Source: Macrostomum hystrix
Lineage: Eukaryota; Platyhelminthes; Macrostomidae
Assembly (NCBI GenBank): GCA_950097015.1
Contig: CATNEN010000038.1
Coordinates: forward strand, 35,178,501 to 35,242,500
Reading direction: 5' to 3'
Length of the DNA: 64,000 nt
Below, piece by piece: positions 35,801 through 50,269 of this stretch; position 1 is the stretch's first letter; the number at the start of each line of letters is the position of its first letter. The notes beneath the pieces are model-generated. The model searched no databases, was not told the DNA's origin, and saw nothing but the letters and a program-made list of their open reading frames with translations. Made by a program: the position numbers and the translations under genes.

Positions 35801-38800
35801 CTGTGTCTTTGTATGACAAAAATAACTGCAGTCGATTTTTCTACTTGACCGTTCAAAGAAAAAAGACTTACTTTTTTATCTCAGACTTTTTCACTAGGTA
35901 TTTAATTTTCTCCCCATTCGTTTTTCCGCACAGTTAGATGTGCAAGCGTATCTTGTCAAGCTTGAATATTCATGTATAATGACGTCTTTGGCTGCTAATG
36001 ATCAGAAGCTTATTTACTATAGTTTACTTTAGCATCCACGCAGTCACAGCGGATACAATGGCCCTAAATTCCAGCATTTTGCTCTGACGATACTGAGGCC
36101 CGGGTGTCTGTCACTGGGCATCGTTAATCCTATTATTGAACTGGCGGGGGTGTTAGCACACGCGATTCATAATCATATTTTCTCTGACTGTGCTGTGATT
36201 CTTATCTGCTTGACTGAATGCAGAGCCTAATACAATTGGCACACTGATCCGTGCTCTGAGACTGCCCCGACTGATGAATGACTTGCATTCGGGATAGTGA
36301 TTTTGGCGCATGGATAGCTATACTGTGCGATGAACTACGAGACGTATTTTACTCGTACTTGCAACTGTCAAATGATATTGTTTGCACTTGAAGTTTCTCT
36401 GCTAGTTTTGTTCTTAAATTGATTAGATGATTTATGTTTTCTGATATCAGACAAAGGCAGATTATCATAGTAAAATATTTATATATAATATATAAATTTG
36501 GGAGTGAGTAGATAAGCGGATAACGCGTTTGCCTCTCGTACCAAGGTCCCTGAGTTCGATTCCGCGGCGAGGCCACATTCATTTGGGGTGCAACTGGCGC
36601 CTCTGAGGGCCAACCTCCAAGGCACAGTGAGAGTGTACACTGCCTGACGATGAGAAAGTCAGGGCAGACGTACACACCTGTGTGAGCGTGCGCGTGCGTA
36701 CGGTATCTGTGTGCGTGTGTGCTCAGGAGTCAGCGAAATGGGCAGAATTGCCTCCTCGCTGGCGGCGGGTCTATAGTGTCACAAAAATAATGTGCCAGTA
36801 CATTGACTGGAAAGCTCAACCAAACTGCAAGCACGCATTTGTCACTGACTATACATCATGAATCTATTTGATTTCTAGGCAATGGGACTTTGGTAGGCCC
36901 CAGGTGTTAGCTTTGCTTTGTAATCAGATATGTGTAGCTATAGAATTGACTTAACGTGCATCCGAAACTAGAGCACCGGTGACTCAGTGTCAGATTCCCC
37001 CCAGTGCTCCAAGCTAGGACTAGGACTCAACATTGAAAGGTAAGACCATGTCACTAGCTCTGATAGATCATTGCCGACATTGCGTATATGTTTTTTTCTT
37101 TCTATATTGAATCCGTGCCTAACAACAGCTGCTTAGCTTAACTAAACAAAGATCAACTGACTCAACTGGAGGAACAATAGACCAAAACTAACTTACAATT
37201 CTATTTTCTATTTTTGCCCATTGCGCATTCAACTCTGCCTGTTTGAGGTCGATCAGGCGTACTCTAACTACGAGTATATGAATATTCTAGCACTAGGGGT
37301 TCAGGTAACTTTGCATACTATCAGGGTTGAAGAACTATCGGAGAGGCCGGATAGACAGAGTATAGATAAGGCACGAGAGAGATAAGACACGGGAGAGATG
37401 AGACACAGGAGATATGAGACACGGGATAGATGAGACACGGGAGATATGAGACACGGGAGAGATGAGACACGGGAGAGATGAGACACGGGAGAGATGAGAC
37501 ACGAGAGAGATGAGACGGAGAAATATGAGACAGGAGAAAGATGAGACAGGAGAGAGATAAGACTGGAGAAAGATGAGACACGTGAGAGATGAGATACGGG
37601 AGAGATGAGATACAGGAGAGATGAGACACGGGAGAGACGAGACACGGGAGAGATGAGACACGGGAGAGATGAGACACGGGAGAGATGAGACACGAGAGAG
37701 ATGAGACGGAGAAATATGAGACAGGAGAAAGATGAGACAGGAGAGAGATAAGACTGGAGAAAGATGAGACACGTGAGAGATGAGATACGGGAGAGATGAG
37801 ATACAGGAGAGATGAGACACGGGAGAGACGAGACACGGGAGAGATGAGACACGGGAGAGATGAGACACGGGAGAGATGAGACACGGGAGAGATGAGATAC
37901 GGGATAGATGAGACACGGGAGAGATGAGACACAGGAGATATGAGACACGGGATAGATGAGACACGGGAGATATGAGACACGGGAGAGATGAGACACGGGA
38001 GAGATTAGATACGGGAGAGATGAGACACGGCAGAGATGAGACACGGGAGAGATGAGACACGGGAGAGATGAGATACGGGAGAGATGAGACACGGGAGAGA
38101 GGAGGCACGGGAGAGAGGAGGCACGGGAGAGATGAGACACGGGAGAGATGAGACACGGGAGAGATGAGACACGGGAGAGATGAGACACGGGAGAGATGAG
38201 ACACGGGAGAGAGGAGGCACGGGAGAGATGAGACACGGGATAGATGAGACACGGGAGATATGAGACACGGGAGAGATGAGACACGGGAGAGATTAGATAC
38301 GGGAGAGATGAGACACGGGAGAGATGAGACACGGGAGAGATGAGACACGGGAGAGATGAGATACGGGAGAGATGAGACACGGGAGAGAGGAGGCACGGGA
38401 GAGAGGAGGCACGGGAGAGATGAGACACGGGAGAGATGAGACACGGGAGAGATGAGACACGGGAGAGATGAGACACGGGAGAGATGAGACACGGGAGAGA
38501 GGAGGCACGGGAGAGATGAGACGGGGAAGATATGAGATGTAGACAAATGTTACTTTATCACAAAATTAAAGGTGATATTTCTAATTGTGAGCAGAAAATA
38601 GCCGAAATTCCCCTTCGGCCCGTAGAGTTAAAAAACGAAGCTAGTATGCTGAGAAGTATAACGCATAATTTAATCCATCGCCAGTAATGCCCCTATATTT
38701 CCTTTGTCTCTGGCCTTCCAAAAGTGCAAAGCTTCTAGTTTCACATTTACTAAGCATATTTGTCTGTATCTGAGTTGTGCTAAGAAGCATGCCGATAGCA

Positions 38801-40835
38801 ACTAAAAGCAGATACCTACCTGTTGTACTGAGTTGAATAGTTGTTGAAAGCAATTTACCTATTCTTATTTCGGTCGTTGGGTAAAAACATAGATAAAGTT
38901 GATGAGAAAGAGTCGCTAGTATACTGGATAACTATGAAATATATAGTATAAAATCGGTTTTTCCGAGGAATATACTCAAAACAAAACGAAGGAATAAATT
39001 CTAAAATGTTAAAGGAATAGATTCAGGAATATGACAGAAATAGATTCTGGAATATGAGAGGAATAGATTCAGGAATATGAGAGGAATAGATTCTGGAATA
39101 TGAGAGGAATAGATTCTGGAATATGAGAGGAATAGATTCTGGAATATGAGAGGAATAGATTCTGGAATATGAGAGAAATAGATTCTGGAATATGAGAGGA
39201 ATAGATTCTGGAATATGAGAGGAATAGATTCTGGAATGTGAGTGAGGAATAGATTCTGGAATATGAGTGAGGAATAGATTCTGGAATATGAGAGGAATAG
39301 ATTCTGGAATATGAGAGGAATAGATTCTGGAATATGAGAGGAATAGATTCTGGAATGTGAGTGAGGAATAGATTCTGGAATATGAGAGGAATAGATTCTG
39401 GAATATGAGAGGAATAGATTCAGGAATATGAGAGGAATAGATTCTGGAATATGAGAGGAATAGATTCTGGAATGTGAGTGAGGAATAGATTCTGGAATAT
39501 GAGGGGAATAGATTCTGGAATATGAGAGGAATAGATTCTGGAGTATTAGAGGAATAGATTCTGAAATATGAGAGAGGAATAGATTCTGGAATGTGAGAGA
39601 GGAATATTCCACAATATGGTAGAATGTGAGAGGAATGCATGCTCAATATGGCACTGAGACACTCAGATAAACAAGCTGATGTTTCAAGAAGAAGAACTGC
39701 ATTCTAGTTAAGAAATGCTGCACTAATAATGCTTGGTGGCAGTCGTTAGGCCGTGAAAAATAAAATTGGCATAAAACCGGATGGATCGACACAGACACTA
39801 GCAATAGCCGCATACTTTTGGGAAGATTATCCCACCATGGCTTTGGGAGAAAAACTTTTCCCGGTGTCACCCTGCATGGGCCAACATAAGAATTGTAAAA
39901 TCCTTGGCTCGTGCAGAGGGACTGGAAGCTCCCCCCTCTACTCAACCGTGTCTAATGGCTTGCCGGCACACAGAGCAGCTGACTCATCTGAGCCCGCAGA
40001 TCCCAACGGTGTGTGATCCCATCTGAGAACAGTAGTCTGCGGATAATCCTGGGCTTCTTGGGAGAGCAACACCATTAGTTGCTAGGGCTCACCATTGTTC
40101 ACAAAGACAGTAGATTTAAAAGTATCATTATTCGTAGCATATCCATTATTGGTTAACATGTTTAATGATTCCACTGTTAGTTATCAACAAATAGTAAGTA
40201 TCTAAAATTGAGAATCACAGTCAATTTCAAGCTGCATTAAAAACAATCAACAAAAGAATCGGATTTTTTAAAGAAAAGATTTCGATTTCTATGCTTTTTT
40301 GCAAAGAATATTTTTTAGGCTTTCAAAGATACTGAGAAAACCGCGAATCACAATGGAAACATATACATTTTTAAAAGCAATTATTCGATTTTAAATTATT
40401 GTTTTAGATTTTTCTAAGAACTTCAATAGTATCAGCTTACTTTGAACTAAAATGCACACTTTAATGAAAATAAAATCGCAAGGATCGTGACCCTTAAATT
40501 TAGGATTTCGAAAAAACTGTCATTTTTTCAGGAAGAAATAAAAAAATAAGTCTAAATTGAAATTCAACTCATCGTTTGTCAACTTTTCAACTTCGAACCT
40601 GTCGCCTTAACTTTTAGCGAAACCTGTTTTGAATTACTAATCAATCAGCCTCTCACTCACTCTCACTCTCACTCCCACCCTCAATCTCGCTCTCACTCTC
40701 ACTCTCGCTCTCACTCCCACCCTCACTCTCGCTCTCACTCTCACTCCCACCCTCAATCTCGCTCTCACTCTCACTCTCGCTCTCACTCCCACCCTCACTC
40801 TCGCTCTCACTCTCACTCTCGCTCTCACTCCCACC

Positions 40836-40927
<92 letters not shown>

Positions 40928-40931
40928 CACC

Positions 40932-40987
<56 letters not shown>

Positions 40988-40991
40988 CACC

Positions 40992-41035
<44 letters not shown>

Positions 41036-41072
41036 CACCCTCACTCTCACTCTCACTCCCACCCTCACTCTC

Positions 41073-41131
<59 letters not shown>

Positions 41132-41159
41132 CACCCTCACTCTCACTCTCACTCCCACC

Positions 41160-41196
<37 letters not shown>

Positions 41197-41201
41197 CCAC
41201 C

Positions 41202-41238
<37 letters not shown>

Positions 41239-41297
41239 CCACCCTCACTCTCACTCTCACTCTCACTCCCACCCTCACTCTCACTCTCACTCCCACC

Positions 41298-41371
<74 letters not shown>

Positions 41372-42744
41372 CTCCCGCCCCCACTCTCATTCTCACTCTC
41401 ACTCCCACTGTCACTCTCACTCTCACTCTCACCTGACGCAGATCCCACAGATCAGCTATGCTTCCACCAGTCCTGAGCTGAGCGACAACAATCGGTTCGA
41501 CTATTTTTTTCGAGTCGTGCCACCTGACAACTATCAAGCCAAAGCTATGGTGGCCATTGTGAAAAGCATGGACTGGAATTATGTGACTGCCATCTACGAT
41601 GAGGGCACCTACGGAGAGCGCGGCTTCCAGGAGTTCAAGAGCCACGCCTCAATGCAAGGTGAACATTAATCATTTGGCAGTTAACAGGTGTGACTGAAAG
41701 CCTGTGTCTAGCGTGTTAGATTCTGTGTCTAACATGTGAGATTCTAGACGTCTATACTCCGTATTTAACAGGTTAGACTTTGTATCTAACAGGTTAGACT
41801 TTGTATCTAACAGGTTAGACTTTGTATCTAACAGGTTAGACTTTGTATCTAACAGGTTAGACTTTGTATCTAACAGGTTAGACTTTGTATCTAACAGGTT
41901 AGACTTTGTATCTAACAGGTTAGACTTTGTATCTAACAGGTTAGACTTTGTATCTAACAGGTTAGACTTTGTATCTAACAGGTTAGACTTTGTATCTAAC
42001 AGGTTAGACTTTGTATCTAACAGGTTAGAATTTGTATCTAACAGGTTAGACTTTGTATCTAACAGGTTAGACTTTGTATCTAACAGTTAAGACTTTGTAT
42101 CTAACAGTTAAGACTTTGTATCTAACAGGTTAGACTCCGCATCTAACAGGTTAGACTCCGTATCTAACAGGTTGTATCTAACAGGTTAGACTCCGTATCT
42201 AACAGGTTAGACTCCGTATCTAACAGGTTGTATCTAACAGGTTAGACTCCGTATCTAACAGGTTCTAGCAGGTCGGGTCCTATGTTTTATTGTTTCGATC
42301 CTGTATCTAACATGTTAGATTCTTTGTCTAACAGGGTATTCAACAAATTTGATTCTGCGTGTAACATGTAAAGCTCTGTCAAACTGTCAGGCAACAATTG
42401 AGTCCCTACCCTCCCACAGGTATCTGCATTCGGACCTATTTCGTCATTCCGCGAAATCCTCGCAACGACAGTCTGGCCAGCATCGCTGGCGGCCTATTGA
42501 AGTTAGACAAGTCGCGCGTGGTTGTCGCCTTCTGCCAAGCCGAGTCGCTTCGCTTGCTGTTCGGCCAGCTCGGCAGCCGATTGGCGAAGCGCAGCTTCTT
42601 CTGGGTGGCCAGCGACGCCTGGGGACGGAAGACAGACCACCTCCTGGGCGAGCAGTTCCTGGCCGAGGGAGCCATCAGCTTGCTGCCGGAGCGGAGGGCC
42701 GTGGCTGGTGAGTCCTGGCTGTGAAAATGAGGGTGAGAGTGAGG

Positions 42745-42778
<34 letters not shown>

Positions 42779-45700
42779 CAGTGAGAGTGACAGTGACAGT
42801 GACAGTGACAGTGACAGTGACAGTGACAGTGACAGTGACAGTGACAGTGACAGTGACAGTGACAGTGACAGTGACAGTGACAGTGACAGTGAGAGTGAGA
42901 GTGAGAGTGAGCGAGTAACACTTTGTCAAACCGTACTCACCCAGGCTTTGACGAGTACTTTCGAAACCTGACCCGTGAGCATCATCTGCTGAATCCGTGG
43001 TGGCCAGAGTTCTGGGAGAGCCATTTTCGATGCAGCTGGGACGGCCGGCCGGGCACTGGGATGAAAAACTGTACAGGTGAGAGTGAGGATAAACATATGA
43101 GATTAATATTGTGGGTTATGTTTGTTTTTTTCAAAGAGAAAACAACACTTTTATCAGTGCGCCAGTATTTACGTGCCCATTCTAGCCTCGAACCCTATCC
43201 TAACCGTCATTGGACAAACTCTCTTTCCCGTTGAAAATCTCTAACCCCCCAGACATTGCAACCACCCCAACTCCGGAGCTGCGATTCGCTGAAATGTTTT
43301 CTCCCTAGTATACAAATAGTAAATAAGTCACAAGGCATTTTGGCACATGAGAAAAGGTAGTAAAAATAAAATTAATAATAAAGTAAAATATATTTTCTTA
43401 TTTAATAAATCAGGGGGTGAGTGACAGACCGCTTTAACGCGTTTGCCGCTCGCACCAATGTCCCGGAGCTCGATTCTGCGACGAGGCCATATTCATTTGG
43501 GGGCGCATGCCAACCTCCAAGGCACAGTGAGAGTGTACACTGCCTGACGATGAGAAAGTCGGGGCAGATGTACATACCTGTGTGAGCGTATGCCTGAGTA
43601 CAGTATCTTTGTGCGTGCGTGCTCAGGTGTCAGAGAAATGGGCAGAATTGCCTCCTCGCTGGCTGCAGGTCTAGTGTCACCAAATGATGCACCATTACCC
43701 GCAGCCCTTCCGCAATATATTGACATAAGACGAGACTTTAGTAGGCCTCCAGTCAAACAAAGGCACTAAATTTGTGCAGAAAAGGGAACAATTCTGATCT
43801 TCGTGTTGCATTTTTTTCGGCGAAAACCAAGAACAGAAACGTTTTCAAAGAAACGCAGTTTCCTGTCCTAAGCAGTACAAAGACCAGGGGGGCATTTCAA
43901 ATAGCCAGCATTTTCCTTTTTTCTATATTTCCTAAACATCGGACGGCTTTGTAAGTTAGTTCATCCAAAAGGGCGGGAAACTGCGTGGTATTTCTACTGC
44001 TGATCAAGGCGCCCCCATACTCAGTGCAGCCTGTGCGAACCCAAACAATGCTCAGGCCAGGAGCAAATCGGTGCCAACAGCCGGTACGAGCAGGAAGGCC
44101 TAGTGCCGATGGTGGTGGACGCCGTGTACGCCATGGCACACTCTCTGGACAACATGCTGCGCAGCCTCTGCCCGGGATTCGAGCCTAAGACCTGCCTGGA
44201 GCATCATCAGAAGCTGAACGGCACCCAGTTGCGCAATCACATCCGCAATGTCAGCTTCGTTGGGACGTCTGGAAATCTGCTTCGGTTCAACCAGAAAGGC
44301 GATCGAGAGTCGCTGTACGAAATCTTCCAGTTTCAACGGACAGGCAACGGCTCGGCCTTCGAGTACGTCAAAATTGGCACCTGGGGCGACGACCAGCTGC
44401 AGCTGGACAATAGCAGCCTCAGGTGGGGAACACCTGGAGAACTGACGCCCAGATCAGTGTGCTCCGAGCCGTGTGGCTTGGGCAATAGAACAGTGGCGCC
44501 TAATAAAGAGGCCGCCACATGCTGCTGGGAATGTGTGCCGTGCGATAACAAATACCAGATTGTGCTCAACTCGACACTGTGCTCAGAGTGCAAGCTCGGC
44601 TCCGTGCCAAATCGATTCTTCAACGAGTGCCAGCCGCTTCCGGTTGAGACGATTCAACTGGGCAGCGTGTGGGCCCTGCTGCCAATGACCTTCAGCCTGC
44701 TGGGTCTGGTCTGGACAGCATTCGTTCTGGTGGTGTTTGTTCGCTACAATAACACGCCGCTGATTAGAGCATCAGGCAGGGAGCTATGCTATGTCATGCT
44801 GGCTGGAATCTTCATGTCCTACTGCATGACCTTCATCATGCTGGCGCCTCCAACACCCGTCACCTGCGGCTTCTTCCGCATCTTCAATGGCCTGAGCTTG
44901 AGCATTATCTACTCGGCTATCTTTACAAAGACCAATAGGTTGAGCAGAATCTTCAATCGCGGAATTAAGTCGTTGATGAAGAAGCCATCCTATACCAGCC
45001 CGAAGTCGCAGCTCATCCTCTGCTGCTGTCTCGTCGCCGTCCAGGTAATGATGCTCATGCTCATGCTCATGCTCATGCTCATGCTCATGCTCATGCTCAT
45101 GCTCATGCTCATGCTCATGCTCATGCTCATGCTCATGCTCATGCTCATGCTCATGCTCATGCTCATGCTCATGCTCATGCTCATGCTCATGCTCATGCTC
45201 ATGCTCATGCTCATGCTCATGCTCATGCTCATGCTCATGATGATAAAGATGTTCTCGACAACAAAGAACATAAAAATAATTGCAGGAGGGCTGCGGGCAA
45301 CGGCACATAATTTGGTGACACTAGACCCGCAGCCAGCGAGGAGGCAGTTCTGCCCATTTCGCTGACTCCTGAGCACACACGCACACAGATACCGTACGCA
45401 GGCACATGCTCACACAGGTGTGTACATTTGCCCTGACTTTCTCATCGTCAGGCAGTGTGCACTTCACTGTGCCTTGGAGGTTGGCCCTCAAGGGCGTAAA
45501 TTTCACGACAAGCCCCCAAAGCCTTCTCTCCGCGGCTGCGCCCCAAATGAATGTGGCCTCGCCGCGGAATCGAGCTCAGGGACCTTAGTGCGAGAGGAAA
45601 ACGTATTTGAACGCTCTTCACCCCTCAATAAAGAACGTGGTTTCATGGTTTTTTTATATTACAGCTTTTAGCTACAATAATTTATATTTCAAACTTAGCA

Positions 45701-48700
45701 CGGCAATGCCCATGCTGTTAGCCTTCTGATTTGCCCAACAGGTAATCGGAGACATGACCTGGCTAGGCATGGATCTGCCAAGAACCAGATTCGATTATCC
45801 CGATCGAGATCACAAAATTCTGCGCTGCGCTGTGGACGATGTGGCCATTGTGGTCTCACTGCTGTACAACATGATTCTGATTGTGCTGTGCACTCTGTAC
45901 GCCTTCAAGACTAGGAATATTCCTGAGAACTTCAACGAGGCCAAGTACATCGCCTTCACAATGTACTCAACCTGCATTGTGTGGCTCGCATTTATAGCCA
46001 TCTACTTCGGATCCTTGAGGAATTTCCGCGTGAGATTATTTGTTTTTTCACTCTTGTTACATTTAGATGTTCTGTCTAACAGTCTAGGAACCATGTCTAA
46101 CAGGTTAGGAACTGTGTCTAACAGGTTAGTAAATGTGTCTAACAGGTTAGGAACTGTATCTAACAGGTTAGTAAATGTGTCTAACAGGTTAGGAACTGTG
46201 TCTAACAGGTTAGTAAATGTGTCTAACAGGTTAGGAACTGTGTCTAACAGATTAGTAAATGTGTCTAACAGGTTAGGAACTGTATCTAACAGTTTTAGGA
46301 AATGTGTCTAACAGGTTAGGAACTGTGTCTAACAGATTAGTAAATGTGTCTAACAGGTTAGTAAATGTGTCTAACAGGTTAGGAACTGTGTCTAACAGGT
46401 TAGTAAATGGGTCTAACAGGTTAGGAACTGTGTCTAACAGGTTAGCAAATGTGTCTAACAGGTTAGAAAATGTGTCTAACAGGTTAGGAACTGTGTCTAA
46501 CAGGTTAGGAACTGTGTCTAACAGGTTAGTAAATGTGTCTAACAGGTTAGGAACTGTGTCTAACAGGTTAGAAAATGTGTCTAACAGGTTAGGAACTGTG
46601 TCTAACAGGTTAGTAAATGTGTCTAACAGGTTAGGAACTGTATCTAACAGTTTAAGTAAATGTGTCTAACATGTTAGGAACTGTGTCTAACAGGTTAGCA
46701 ACTGTGTCTAACTGAATGTGTCTAACATGTAAGGAAATGTCTAACAGGTTAGTAAATGTGTCTAACAGGTTTGCAACTGTGTCTAACTGAATGTGTCTAA
46801 CATGTAAAGAAGTGTGTCTAACAGAATGCGTCTAACATACTAGGGCCTGTGTCTAACCGTTTAAGAACACTATCCAGCATTTTTGAGCTGTGTTCCCAAA
46901 CAGCGACACGAGTGGTTTTGGACTCCGCCCAAACAGGCGAGTTTAAAGTAAAAAAATAAAATTTCGAACTTTATTTCAAAAACCCTTTCTTAAGCAAATT
47001 AGCACCAGAAGAAATTGGATTGCAAAAGCAGAAGTTCAGGAAACTGATCTAGAAAAAAGGACTCAAATTTAAAATTCTGTGGCGGTGTCTCACTCAGCTG
47101 GGATTAAAGGCGAGGGACCGCCCGTCCCTGTGACCTAGAAGCTTCACTATGCATCAAACGCTTGGACGGAAGTCAATTAGCTGAGAGGCTACCTCTCCCT
47201 GTTCGACGCAGAACAATGCTAAAAGTGCAAACAGTAGCCTTTGACAGAAAAAGCGAAGCGCCTGTCAGATTAGAGTGAGCTTATGCTCAGATTGAGCTTA
47301 TGCAAAAACTTTTCCGGAGTGCTTTTTCATCCACTATCCTACTCAGATGATGACACAAATGTCACACCAGCTTCTAAATTTGTCCATTCTGATGTGTTCT
47401 TTATACTCGTAGAGCATCAGTTGAATGATCTTAATTACAGGCAGCAAATTAGCCTGCTCTGCTACTTCGCGCATATTTTACAACAGATTATAAACAAATT
47501 TACCTGGTGTTGTGAACAAATAAATGGCTTTGAATGTGTCTAACAGGTTATGAATGTGTCTAACAGGTTATGAATGCGTCTAACAGGTTATGAATGTTTC
47601 TAACAGGTTATGAATGCGTCTAACAGGTTATGAATGCGTCCAACAGGTTATGAGTGCGTCTAACAGGTTATGAATGTGTCTAACAGGTTATTAATGTGTC
47701 CAACAGGTTATGAGTGCGTCTAACAGGTTATGAATGTTTCTAACAGGTTATGAATGTTTCTAACAGGTTATGAATGTGTCTAACAGGTTATGAAAGTTTC
47801 TAACAGGCTATGAATGCGTCTAACAGGTTATGAATGTTTCTAACAGGTTATGAATGTGTCCAACAGGTTATGAATGTGTCTAACAGGTTAGAAGCCAGTC
47901 TAATACCCAAAAGCCACAGAACATTGTGCTGAAAATCTCGCAGATCAAGCTGACTTCACTGTGCATGTGCATCAGCATCAGCGCGTCTGTCACAGTCGGC
48001 TGCATGTTTGTGCCCAAGATCTACATTGTGCTGTTCCAGCCTCATAAAAACGTCCGCCGCTCGAACAACACCGCCGGAGGAGGCGGCGTCGGCGGCGTCG
48101 GCAGCCAGACGGAGCGGCGGGGGCTGTTCTCGCCGACTAGGAAGCCGCTGCTGCTGGCCGAAGGACAGTGCAGTCGCAGCGAGGCCGCTTCGCCTTGCGT
48201 CAGGGACGCCTGCCATGAGCCGTCGACTTCGGCCGCAGCGAATGTGGCCGCTGACATCTCCGCTGAAGGCAGCGTCAAAGGAGCTGGCTTCGGTAGGGAA
48301 TTCTTGGGCGGGAAGTCGCATTTTTTCTCCCCTCTCAAAGCCCCGGTTGCTATGCCTTTGCTCCACTTTATTTTCCCAAAGCTAGCGTGGAATTGAATCC
48401 CAATTTTTTTCTGCTAATCCCCTCAATGCTAAAGATAATCCCAATGGCCAGCGGAGGCGACAACCGGAAGAAGCTCCGAAAATCGGGCAGTTCATCCTTT
48501 TCAACCGAGTCACCTGGTACATTGATGATGAGGCAACAATGACAGTCGATGCCCAACCTGCTGAAGAAGCGCATTGTAGGTGCCCCCTAGCAACTCCACT
48601 AATCTACTCAAGTCTGACTGCTCAACTATTCTCACTTAAAAATTATCTTTTAAGTTCCATCACGTCATTTACTTTCTTTTCATACTCATTGTTTAATCAA

Positions 48701-50225
48701 GCAATAAATCAATCGATTTCTTAGAAATTGGACTTCTAAATTGCACTATAGTTAGCTAACCCAATAATTTCTGTGAGAATAACTTTTCTAGTTATTTTTT
48801 CCGCAAAACCTAATTGTTTTAAGGTAGGAAATAGATGACTTTCTATTTTTTTAGAAATTACATGTGCTTTGCTTGCTGTGAAGCATATCAAAAGTCAACA
48901 GTTATTGATAACATAGCATTCATAGCAAAACAAAAACTAAACTGGGAAAGTGAGTTTCAATTTTTCTTGCGTGAAGAAACATTGTACTTGTTGGTGCAAC
49001 GAAACCAACTTTATATACCAAACCTCTTTGATCGACTAAAACCATTTTTGGATTAACGAAATCCCAATTAATCACAGATATAAAAACTCAAAGAGTAAAC
49101 ACTCAAATATGTTGAGTATACTACACTGCTGACAGACAGTCACAATAGATCTCTCGTCTTATCGTTGTATTTTTAGGCTGCAATCATACTAACATCATAA
49201 GGAGTTAAACAAAAAATTCTGTCGTGAGGGCTGAAAAAAGGAATGGGTGCGATAAGGAGGACGGGTTGAGAGTGGCTATAGTGCAGAGCCACTCTCAGTG
49301 CAGTGCGGAGGGATGGGTGTGTTAAACTAGCGAGACTTGAGAGTGGGTATAGAGGAGGGGGGAGGGGTGGGTTTGTTAAACTGGTGAGACTTGAGAGTGG
49401 GTATAGAGGAGGGCGGAGGGGTGGGTGTTAACATCGTGAGACTTAAGAGTGGGTATAGAGGAGGGCGGAGGGGTGGGTGTGTTAACATCGTGAGACTTAA
49501 GAGTGGGTATAGATAAGGGCGGAGGGGTGGGTGTGTTAAACTGGCGACACCTGAGAGTTGGTATAGAGGAGAGCGGAGGGGTGGGTGTGTTGAACTGGTG
49601 AGACTTGAGAGTGGGTATAGAGAAGGGCGGAGGGGTGGGCGTGTTAACATGGCGAGACTTGAGAGTGGGTATAGAGAAGGGCGGAGGGGTGGGTGTGTTG
49701 AACTGGCGACACCTGAGAGTTGGTATAGAGGAGAGCGGAGGGGTGGGTGTGTTGAACTGGCGAGACTTGAGAGTGGGTATAGAGAAGGGCGGAGGGGTGG
49801 GTGTGTTGAACTGGCGACACCTGAGAGTTGGTATAGAGGAGAGCGGAGGGGTGGGTGTGTTGAACTGGCGAGACTTGAGAGTGGGTATCAATTGGACGTG
49901 CAATTAGGGGGCAAACTAGCTCTTACTTTTATTTCAAAATGCAAAGCTTAACTTACTACGAACTAAAAATAGTATTCGTTGTTATGGAATGTCTCCAATC
50001 AGTTTTTTGGAACCCGTGCTCAATCATGAACTCTACACTTAAATTGAGAATAGACAGGTGACACTTTAAACACCTGAATGTTTCTTAGAAAACATTTTAT
50101 GTCGCACACAATTCAGCACGGAAAATATAGGGAGCAATCTATTTGTTAAACTTTTAGCAGACAAAATTTTCCTTACATTTTTTACAGCTGGAATCGCATT
50201 TCTAATTGCCGGTCGACCCAAGCAG

Positions 50226-50269
<44 letters not shown>

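Noticed and set aside
37301-38546. Minus-strand ORFs of about 400 codons ([12 protein letters not shown] repeats)
   Set aside because: Translation of the 16-bp minisatellite inside mGluR intron 1, open in several frames at once.
40653-41645. Minus-strand ORF with SESESE repeats
   Set aside because: Translation of the hexamer array plus the antisense of mGluR exon 2.
44103-45365. Single 420-codon ORF ending in a long Met-Leu repeat as the true receptor end
   Set aside because: The (ATGCTC)n tract follows a good donor (CAG|GTAATG at 45045), and the next helix continues in phase at 45742, so the Met-Leu part is intronic.
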